Of a stretch of DNA of 6,428 bases, positions 1-5,538 are shown piece after piece (positions within the stretch are counted from its first letter, which is position 1; each line of letters starts with the position of its first letter). This DNA comes from Sutterella sp. UBA1442 (GTDB lineage Bacteria > Pseudomonadota > Gammaproteobacteria > Burkholderiales > Burkholderiaceae_F). The stretch covers positions 1-6,428 of the forward strand of contig DCTK01000004.1 of assembly GCA_002329575.1 (NCBI GenBank), in the 5' to 3' direction. The position numbers were made by a program, and so were the translations under genes. The notes beneath the pieces are model-generated. The model saw only the letters and a list, made by a program, of their open reading frames with translations, was not told the DNA's origin and made no database searches.

Positions 1-986
1 GAACCGCCCCAACGAGCGATGTCATTGGATTGACGCAACAGTTCAATGAACGTTTCGATCAAACCGGCAGCGCGCAAACCAGCGGCAAATACGCCGGCGG
101 CGATGATGATGCCCATGATGTTGCCATAGCCCTTGCCCAAGCCGTTGAAGAAGGACTTGGAGAATTCTTGCGGGTTGGTACGCGTAATCAACAAGCAGAA
201 GACGGCACCGAGCACCATAGCTTGAGCCACGCCCATCTTAATGGAAGGAAGAACCGAGTTACCGAGCACCAAGATGATGATCGGGATCATCGGAACCATA
301 GCGTAGATCGGGTTGGCACTTTCGAGTTCTTCGTGCTTGGAGGAGGTGTTCACTTGGATGTCATCCGTAGCTTCGCCCTTGTCGCGGAAGATGATAGCCA
401 TCACGAGGATACCGACGATACCGATAGCCCAAATGGTCATCGAGTAGGAGAAGTGCAATTGGATGAAGTCCATGATTTCCATGTTGGAGATCTTGGCCAC
501 GTAAACGTTGTGGGCAGACCCCGGAGAAATCACACCACCGTACGTACCCATCATCACAGCAGCAGCGGCCATGGCGGGACGAATACCGGCACGAAGCATC
601 ACAGGAATCAACGTAGAACCCACGGCAGCGGCAACACCGGAAGCCGAAGGAATAGCCACGTTAATAACCATGGTCACAGCCGTGCAGATCGGAACCAAGA
701 AGATGCCCAAACCGCGAATCGGTTTAGCCAACAAGTGCACCAAATGTTGGTCGCACTTCGTGTAAGAAGACACGTAAGCAAAACCCATTGAAGCACAAAT
801 TGCCATGATCAAACCGCCGTTGGTCATGGACTTGGCAAAGGAGTTAAAGGCCTCCATCGGCTGCAAGGAAGCACAGCAGAGCACGAGACCGGCCGTAAAG
901 AGGACGAGACGGGTTTCATAGCGCTTAATCAAAGCGGCAATCGTAATTACCACTACGAGTAAAGCAACCCAGTTCATCAGGGTCAT
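1..986 (-). CDS. dcuC: DcuC-family anaerobic C4-dicarboxylate transporter, 3' end beyond the window
   Basis: Inner-membrane carrier of the DcuC family, which exchanges or exports C4-dicarboxylates such as succinate, fumarate and malate during anaerobic growth. Translating the minus strand from ATG 986-984 gives 328 codons with no stop before the left edge. E. coli DcuC has about 460 residues, so roughly 130 C-terminal residues are missing. Hydrophobic segments recur along the chain: about 5-20, 26-42, 55-74, 92-112, 116-133, 137-155, 184-200, 227-243, 253-268 and 288-306. Family-like stretches include the Ser/Gly/Ala-rich IPSASGVAAAVGSTLIPVM (112-130), TYGGVISPGSAHN (148-160) and IIIAAGVFAAGL (293-304). 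A clear ribosome site GGGAG lies at 998-994, 7 nt before the ATG, and supports this start. Codon choice is strongly biased (TCC, AAC, AAG, ATC, GGT, CGT dominate), unlike recJ or the rpfE-like gene, suggesting high expression. The family is well supported; substrate and direction of transport are inferred. Confidence 0.85.
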   Translation of the reverse strand, partial: MTLMNWVALLVVVITIAALIKRYETRLVLFTAGLVLCCASLQPMEAFNSFAKSMTNGGLIMAICASMGFAYVSSYTKCDQHLVHLLAKPIRGLGIFLVPICTAVTMVINVAIPSASGVAAAVGSTLIPVMLRAGIRPAMAAAAVMMGTYGGVISPGSAHNVYVAKISNMEIMDFIQLHFSYSMTIWAIGIVGILVMAIIFRDKGEATDDIQVNTSSKHEELESANPIYAMVPMIPIIILVLGNSVLPSIKMGVAQAMVLGAVFCLLITRTNPQEFSKSFFNGLGKGYGNIMGIIIAAGVFAAGLRAAGLIETFIELLRQSNDIARWGG

Positions 987-1010
987 AGGATATCTCCCAG
1001 TAGTTGTTTT

Positions 1011-1025
1011 AACTGCCCCGCAGTT
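1011..1025 (-). promoter_or_regulatory. Small hairpin in the dcuC leader
   Basis: A perfect 6-bp inverted repeat, AACTGC and GCAGTT around a 3-nt CCC loop (plus-strand reading), sits 24 nt upstream of the dcuC start and 12 nt before its ribosome site. On the dcuC transcript it is followed by AAAAC, not a U-run, so it is not a terminator in that direction. It could be a 5'-UTR structure or a protein-binding site; its role is unknown. No FNR-type TTGAT-N4-ATCAA site was found in the 160 bases upstream of dcuC, and no convincing -35/-10 pair could be assigned. A TATAAG hexamer on the minus strand near 1065 is the best -10 candidate, but it has no good -35. Confidence 0.35.
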
Positions 1026-1148
1026 TAATGTTGATCGGCAAGACTAACCATCAGAAAAACCCTTATAACTAGTGTTTTCCTGTACTTCTTTTCTAGGATA
1101 AATAGCTTAGATCGAATGGAAATATTCGAGGGGACGGTAAATATAGAA

Positions 1149-1177
1149 AAACCGCTTGAACCAAGTTCAAGCGGTTT
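1149..1177 (-). terminator. Rho-independent terminator of the tpiA-secG-tRNA-Leu transcript
   Basis: Perfect 12-bp inverted repeat: AAACCGCTTGAA at 1149-1160 and TTCAAGCGGTTT at 1166-1177, with a 5-nt loop. On the minus strand the stem ends GCGGTTTTTCTATATTT, giving the U-rich tail expected of an intrinsic terminator. The plus-strand side lacks a comparable T-run, so it works leftward. It begins 6 nt past the CCA end of the tRNA gene and separates the tRNA operon from dcuC, which implies that dcuC has its own promoter. Confidence 0.9.
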
Positions 1178-1183
1178 GAAATT

Positions 1184-1268
1184 TGGTGCGGCCGATGAGA
1201 GTCGAACTCATATGGATTGCTCCGCCACCCCCTCAAGATGGTGCGTCTACCAATTTCGCCACGGCCGC
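1184..1268 (-). tRNA. tRNA-Leu, anticodon GAG
   Basis: Class II tRNA of 85 nt including an encoded CCA. The acceptor arms GCGGCCG and CGGCCGC pair perfectly. The D-loop contains the TTGGTAGA consensus. The anticodon stem CCATC/GGTGG closes the 7-nt loop TTGAGGG, placing GAG at positions 34-36, so it reads CUC and CUU leucine codons. The long variable arm has a GGA/TCC stem with a GCAA loop, typical of leucine tRNAs. The T-arm is ATGAG-TTCGACT-CTCAT, discriminator A. It lies 46 bp downstream of secG with no terminator between them and is followed by a strong terminator, so it is probably processed from the tpiA-secG transcript. Confidence 0.96.
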
Positions 1269-1314
1269 AAATTTTCTTGATTCACAGCAGTTGCCGAGAA
1301 TCGAAGTGCGTATT

Positions 1315-1674
1315 TTAGCGCGGAATTTGATTTGTTTGGGAACCAGAATTTGTTGTTGTTTGATTTTGATCAATAGATTGCGATTGTTCAACCGAACCCA
1401 AAACGCCGCCCGTTTGTTGCGGAGCTTGTTTGAAAGCACCCGAACCCAACGTCAAAGCAATCGTAGCTAAGAAAAAGAGCGTAGCAGCCACTGCCGTCGA
1501 ACGAGACAGGAAGTTAGCCGAACCGGAGGCTCCAAAGATAGAGCCGCTAGCGCCACTGCCAAAGGCGGCACCTAAGTCGGCACCTTTACCGTGTTGCAAC
1601 AAAACCAAAATGATCACGGCGATCGCAGAGACAATTTGCACTACGATGGCAATGGAGACCAACATGGAGGACAT
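1315..1674 (-). CDS. secG: Preprotein translocase subunit SecG
   Basis: Small inner-membrane subunit of the SecYEG channel, which assists SecA-driven export of unfolded proteins. The 119-residue product has the family layout: a first membrane helix at about 4-26, a conserved cytoplasmic loop with LLQHGKGADLGAAFG (25-39) and a Gly/Ser-rich GASGSIFGASGSANFLSR (41-58), then a second helix at about 61-80. The tail (83-119) is a polar Gln/Ser/Thr/Asn-rich extension, which varies freely in this family. Start ATG 1674 has AAAGGA (1690-1685) 10 nt upstream; a second in-frame ATG at 1665 is possible but less well placed. It lies 33 bp downstream of tpiA with no terminator between them, so the two are probably co-transcribed, as is common in betaproteobacteria. 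Confidence 0.95.
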   Translation of the reverse strand: MSSMLVSIAIVVQIVSAIAVIILVLLQHGKGADLGAAFGSGASGSIFGASGSANFLSRSTAVAATLFFLATIALTLGSGAFKQAPQQTGGVLGSVEQSQSIDQNQTTTNSGSQTNQIPR

Positions 1675-1707
1675 CGTTTAAATTTCCTTTAACTCAAAAA
1701 GTCTTAT

Positions 1708-2475
1708 TTATACTGCAGCGTCTGCACAGTGGCAAATCGCTAAAAATTCTTGCGCCTTAAGCGAGGCACCACCGACTAATGCACCGTCGATATCTTGTTG
1801 TGCAAAAAGCTCTGCGGCATTGGCAGGTTTGACGCTACCGCCGTAAAGAATGCGCACTGCTTGAGCACCTTCTTCATCGTATTGAGCAAGCACTTGGCGC
1901 AAGGCTGCATGTACGCTCTGAGCGTCTTCAGCCGTTGCACTTTTACCGGTACCGATTGCCCAAACGGGTTCATAAGCCAGTGCTCCGCGAAGAAGGGGGG
2001 CAACGCCAACCGTATCTAAAACAGCTTTCAGTTGTGCTGCCACGACTTCAATCGTGCGGCCTTCTTCTCGTTCTTGCAACGTTTCGCCAACGCATAAAAT
2101 CGGCATCACGCCGTTTTCATACGCCAGACGTACTTTTTCGGCCACAATCGCATCGGTTTCGCCGAAAAGCGTGCGGCGTTCCGAGTGGCCAACAATGACC
2201 ATATCGCAACCGATGTCTGCGAGCATCGCAGCAGACACTTCGCCGGTGTAAGCGCCGTGGCTGTACGAAGCGCAGTTTTGAGCGCCCACGAGAGCTGCGC
2301 TGTGCGAGAAACCTTCGCACAGTTGCGGCAAATAGACAAAAGGCGCGCAGACGGCAACGTCGCAGGCCAATGCCGAGCCCGTCAATTGGACGCGAGCCTC
2401 ATCCATCCAAGCTTGGTTAGCTTGAGTGTTGGCATTCATCTTCCAATTGGCAATGACAAAAGGTTTACGGGTCAT
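1708..2475 (-). CDS. tpiA: Triosephosphate isomerase
   Basis: Cytoplasmic TIM-barrel enzyme interconverting dihydroxyacetone phosphate and glyceraldehyde 3-phosphate in glycolysis and gluconeogenesis. With the ATG at 2475 the product is 255 residues, the usual family length. The catalytic residues are all present: Lys12 in NWKMN (10-14), His97 in GHSERR (96-101) and Glu169 in AYEPVWAIGTG (167-177). The phosphate-binding GGSVKPANA (212-220) and GALVGGASL (231-239) follow. The start was chosen because TIM proteins begin a few residues before NWKMN; in-frame alternatives are ATG 2487 (4 residues longer) and TTG 2499 (8 longer). None of the three has a recognisable Shine-Dalgarno sequence. It is the first gene of the tpiA-secG-tRNA-Leu transcript, 112 bp downstream of recJ on the same strand. 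Confidence 0.96.
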   Translation of the reverse strand: MTRKPFVIANWKMNANTQANQAWMDEARVQLTGSALACDVAVCAPFVYLPQLCEGFSHSAALVGAQNCASYSHGAYTGEVSAAMLADIGCDMVIVGHSERRTLFGETDAIVAEKVRLAYENGVMPILCVGETLQEREEGRTIEVVAAQLKAVLDTVGVAPLLRGALAYEPVWAIGTGKSATAEDAQSVHAALRQVLAQYDEEGAQAVRILYGGSVKPANAAELFAQQDIDGALVGGASLKAQEFLAICHCADAAV

Positions 2476-2507
2476 ATCGAATCGCATTAATCGAAACAAA
2501 GTACGTT

Positions 2508-2535
2508 ATTTTATCCAATATCTATGAAAAAACAA
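2508..2535 (-). promoter_or_regulatory. Candidate sigma-70 promoter for tpiA
   Basis: On the minus strand, a -10 hexamer TAAAAT (2513-2508, 5 of 6 matches to TATAAT) is preceded after a 16-nt spacer by TTGTTT (2535-2530, 3 of 6 matches to TTGACA). Transcription would begin near 2500, giving a leader of about 25 nt before ATG 2475. The -10 is good and the -35 weak. The position in the only gap between recJ and tpiA makes it the natural promoter for the tpiA-secG-tRNA unit. No stem-loop followed by a T-run was seen after recJ, so some readthrough from recJ is possible. Confidence 0.45.
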
Positions 2536-2587
2536 ACTGATACCGAGACTGGTTTTGTCACAAGGCATATTAGGAGCAAAGAAAGTA

Positions 2588-4282
2588 TCAGGCCGTGGTC
2601 TCAATTTGCTCGACAACGAGTTGTACAGACTTTTCCCCTCGCCATTCATTAATTTCAGGTCGATAAGCCAAACGCGCAACAGACGGAATTTCTGCCGCGC
2701 GTCTGAAGAATATTCCCGAGAAGCGTCTGCCATCTAATTCTAAAACGATTTTCAGGTGACCGCCCTTAAGCAAACTTTGATGCAACACTTTGAATTCATT
2801 GGCAAATAACGGCGGTAAGAATCCTTGCCCCCAAATCTGGCCATTAATGGCCTCAATCAGGTCAAAGGAAATTTCTTCCCCTTTTAATGCGCCGTCGACC
2901 CACACATGGCGCTCAAAAGCTTCGGGATCGCAGTTGTCTCGAACCACTTCTTCGAAGAGATTCGTGAAATCCTCTAATCGTGTGGCATCAATTGTTAGGC
3001 CAGCTGCCATGGCATGGCCACCGAATTTTTTGATAATTCGTGGATCCTTTTTGGAAACCAGATCAAGCATATCGCGAAGATGCACACCGTCGATGGAGCG
3101 ACCGGAGCCTTTGAGTTCACCGGGATCGGCTTGAGCAAAGGCAATAGTTGGGCGATGTTTACTTTCTTTGATACGACTGGCGACAAGTCCAACGATGCCT
3201 TGGTGCCACCCTGGTTCAAAAAGCGATAGGGTGTGGCGTTTTGTGACATCAATTCGGTTAAGAATCATCGCCGCATCCCACTGCATGTCAACTTCGAGTT
3301 CACGTCTTTGACGGTTAAAATCTTCGAGTTCTCGAGCCAGTTCTCGGGCTCGATCGTCTGTATCGCTGATCAGGCACTCGATACCGGTAGTCATTACATC
3401 CAAACGGCCCGCAGCATTAATGCGAGGGGCAATTGCAAAACCGAAATCTTGAACACGTGCTTTAACGCAGGGGCGTCCTGCGATCTCTAAAAGAGCTCGC
3501 AAGCCGGGATTGATGTGACCGGCTCGAATACGATTTAAGCCTTGGGTGACCAAAATGCGATTGTTGTGATCTAGTTTGACGACGTCGGCCACTGTCCCCA
3601 AGGCCACAAGGTCAACCAGTTCATCCAGTCTGGGTTGTGTTTTAACGTCAAAATGGCCTCGGGCGCGCATTTCAGCACGAAGTGCCATTAGGACATAAAA
3701 CATAACACCGACGCCGGCTAAATTTTTACTGCCGAAAACACATCCCGGCGCATTAGGGTTCACAATGCAGGCTGCTTGCGGCAATTGATCGGCAGGTAAA
3801 TGGTGATCAGTGATGATCGTTTCAATGCCTAGCGCTTTGGCTCGAGCCACCCCGTCGATGCTAGCCATGCCATTGTCGACCGTCAATAAGATGTCAGGTT
3901 TATGAGTAGAGGCTAAATCCACAATGGCGGGCGTTAGGCCGTAGCCATAGACGAAGCGGTCAGGAACGAGATAGTCCACTTGTGCGCCCATGGCACGAAG
4001 TCCTCGGATGGCAACCGCACAGGCCGTGGCTCCGTCGCAGTCATAGTCTGCGATGATCATGATGCGCTTTTTATCTTCGATGGCATTGGCTAAAAGACGT
4101 GCAGCATCGTTAGCGCCGGGTAAAGAGCCCGGTGCTAACATGGATCGCCAGTCGGCTTTCAGTTCCGCAGCGCTAACAACTCCTCGTGCAGCCAACGCTC
4201 GGGCCAATGCCGGTGCAAAGCCCTCTTGAATTAAAGCATCCTGCGCAGTACGTGAGTAGTCGCGTTCGATAAAGCGGGTCAT
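2588..4282 (-). CDS. recJ: Single-stranded-DNA-specific 5'-3' exonuclease RecJ
   Basis: DHH-superfamily nuclease that degrades single-stranded DNA 5' to 3' in RecF-pathway recombination, mismatch repair and base-excision repair. The 564-residue product is full length (E. coli about 577). Metal-binding motifs appear in order: DYDCDG (79-84), TVDNG (134-138), TDHH (158-161) and VALGTVADVV (226-235). The DHHA1-type half follows with RINAAGR (287-293), GWHQGIVGLVASR (358-370), GSGRS (392-396) and FGGHAMAAGLTI (420-431). The C-terminal region, about 455-564, corresponds to the OB-like domain. ATG 4282-4280 shares one base with the TGA stop of the upstream rpfE-like gene (TGATG), indicating translational coupling. 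A TTG at 4285 is a possible start one codon earlier. No key residue appears to be missing. Confidence 0.96.
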   Translation of the reverse strand: MTRFIERDYSRTAQDALIQEGFAPALARALAARGVVSAAELKADWRSMLAPGSLPGANDAARLLANAIEDKKRIMIIADYDCDGATACAVAIRGLRAMGAQVDYLVPDRFVYGYGLTPAIVDLASTHKPDILLTVDNGMASIDGVARAKALGIETIITDHHLPADQLPQAACIVNPNAPGCVFGSKNLAGVGVMFYVLMALRAEMRARGHFDVKTQPRLDELVDLVALGTVADVVKLDHNNRILVTQGLNRIRAGHINPGLRALLEIAGRPCVKARVQDFGFAIAPRINAAGRLDVMTTGIECLISDTDDRARELARELEDFNRQRRELEVDMQWDAAMILNRIDVTKRHTLSLFEPGWHQGIVGLVASRIKESKHRPTIAFAQADPGELKGSGRSIDGVHLRDMLDLVSKKDPRIIKKFGGHAMAAGLTIDATRLEDFTNLFEEVVRDNCDPEAFERHVWVDGALKGEEISFDLIEAINGQIWGQGFLPPLFANEFKVLHQSLLKGGHLKIVLELDGRRFSGIFFRRAAEIPSVARLAYRPEINEWRGEKSVQLVVEQIETTA

Positions 4283-5343
4283 CAATAATCTCGTTCAATT
4301 AAAAAATCGTTTAAATTCAGAGTCTTCTTCTTTTTAAATCGTGCTAAAAAGCCTTTAGCAGTGCCACCGGCCTCAAAGCTAATCGTATGAGTGTCAGTGG
4401 CTCCGCACGCAACAATAACAACTCTTGCGCAACGACGTTTGCGTGCCGCAGCAGAAAGTACTGCGAGTTTGCGAGCGACTTCGGGCAACTGCTCTGACCA
4501 CGTTTGCCAATCGGCCTTTCGATAGCTTTCGAACAAATCATCAATGACGGACAAAAGATCTCCCTCGGGAGCTTCCGGCCAGTCATCGGATACGGGAACC
4601 GTTCTGAAATTCAACAGTCCTGCATTTTGGGCCCAACCCAACACTGCCGAATCATTACACATGACCGCGCGAAGCGTAGACGCTTTGAGCAGATGTCGGC
4701 GTGATCCGCCATCGGGCCAGAAACCGTCAACAGTCTCCATGCCGGCATCTCGTCGAGCTTCATTGACTGAACTTTGTGCCATGAAATCCTTAAGAGCCTG
4801 CTGGAGGGCAAAAAAGTCTTCGCGTGCCTCTCCGGAGACGCTATGTTCTGTGACAGGGTAATACTTTTGTGCGCACCAAGGCTTGACCGTAACAGCCCAG
4901 TCCGTTTTACGTGTCAGGTACCATCGTCCTTCCCATTGCTGCAGTTCAAAGCCAAAGCGCCGTACGCAGCGCACGAGATCGTCATGAAGCTCGATGCGTT
5001 CATCTTGCGTGAGCATGGGCTCAGGACTTTTAACCGTTTGATCTTCACACTGATGAAAAGACCAAAGACGCCATGTTTGAGCGCCCATGCTGGGACCGCC
5101 GTCCGCTTCCCATTCAAAAGCCGCAGCTTCGGGATCGGTGTTTTGTTTGCTGATGACTCGCCAAAGCCAAATTTGGTGCGCAGCACCTTCCCAGACAGGG
5201 GAGTGGACAAGTTGCTGGGTCATGATTTCCTCAGCACCTTCGCAGCTTTGCAGCAATTGCGAGAAGTCCGTGCGAGCAATCACCTCTGCACAGACTTTCC
5301 GCGGTAGCCTTAGTCCGGGAATTAAGAAGTAGACGGTATTCAT
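4282..5343 (-). CDS. RpfE/COG4255-type conserved protein, coupled to recJ
   Basis: A 353-residue cytoplasmic-looking protein of unknown biochemical function. I place it in the RpfE/COG4255 family, often annotated as a regulatory protein or loosely as a phosphoglycerate mutase. The grounds are its position directly before recJ and the segment VNEARRDAGMETVDGFWPDG (193-212), which resembles the family's VNxAR..G...VNSLWLWGGG signature as I recall it. The N-terminus MNTVYFLIPGLRLP also fits the family pattern of a short hydrophobic strand before the helical part. It has no signal peptide or clear membrane helix and ends in a basic stretch (KKKK, 337-340). The reading frame stays open upstream to an ATG at 5472, adding 43 residues. 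Those residues cross a perfect inverted repeat and look unlike folded protein, so ATG 5343 was preferred, though neither start has a good Shine-Dalgarno sequence. It overlaps recJ by one base. Family fairly likely; function unknown. Confidence 0.75.
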   Translation of the reverse strand: MNTVYFLIPGLRLPRKVCAEVIARTDFSQLLQSCEGAEEIMTQQLVHSPVWEGAAHQIWLWRVISKQNTDPEAAAFEWEADGGPSMGAQTWRLWSFHQCEDQTVKSPEPMLTQDERIELHDDLVRCVRRFGFELQQWEGRWYLTRKTDWAVTVKPWCAQKYYPVTEHSVSGEAREDFFALQQALKDFMAQSSVNEARRDAGMETVDGFWPDGGSRRHLLKASTLRAVMCNDSAVLGWAQNAGLLNFRTVPVSDDWPEAPEGDLLSVIDDLFESYRKADWQTWSEQLPEVARKLAVLSAAARKRRCARVVIVACGATDTHTISFEAGGTAKGFLARFKKKKTLNLNDFLIERDY

Positions 5344-5385
5344 CAAGCGGGAAAAGAAGACAACGCAATAGTCAATACAAACACA

Positions 5386-5411
5386 CGGTACCCGACAGTG
5401 TTCGGGTACCG
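5386..5411. repeat. Perfect 10-bp inverted repeat between divergent genes
   Basis: CGGTACCCGA at 5386-5395 and TCGGGTACCG at 5402-5411 are exact reverse complements around a 6-nt loop, CAGTGT. Each arm contains the palindrome GGTACC. The repeat lies 42 bp upstream of the preferred start of the rpfE-like gene and 127 bp upstream of the CDF gene. On the minus strand it is followed by TGTGTTTGTATTG, only loosely T-rich. It could be an attenuator or weak terminator in the rpfE-recJ leader, or an operator in the divergent promoter region. Confidence 0.6.
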
Positions 5412-5538
5412 GTTGGCTCTCAACTCTAGCACAACTGAAAAAGCTCAGGGAAAAAATGTCCGAACGGCTCATCCGGAAGCACTCCAGCTTTGAAAAACGA
5501 GTAGACTGCCAAGCAGAAGTTTTTAGAAAGATAGAGTA

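Noticed and set aside
30..791. 253-codon plus-strand open frame rich in His, Asp and Asn
   Set aside because: It lies fully antisense to the dcuC-type gene, whose translation is a clear membrane carrier. The low-complexity His/Asp/Arg composition is what strongly biased codons produce on the opposite strand, and it has no ribosome site.
1031..1054. Possible FNR box upstream of dcuC
   Set aside because: The TTGAT and ATCA-like halves are separated by about 14 bases rather than the 4 needed for FNR, so this is not a recognisable site.
1233..1439. 68-codon minus-strand open frame across the tRNA and the secG end
   Set aside because: It overlaps the tRNA-Leu gene and the 3' end of secG in another frame and resembles no protein.
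2557..2565. Short dyad TTGTCACAA between recJ and tpiA as a recJ terminator
   Set aside because: The arms are only 4 bp, are A/T-rich, and are not followed by a T-run on the minus strand.
4774..5307. 177-codon plus-strand open frame
   Set aside because: It is antisense to the rpfE-like gene, has no recognisable domain, and sits where the opposite frame matches a conserved gene neighbourhood.
5344..5472. N-terminal 43-residue extension of the rpfE-like protein
   Set aside because: The extension is rich in Cys, Ser and Val with no recognisable family resemblance and crosses the perfect inverted repeat, while the family-like N-terminus begins at the ATG at 5343.
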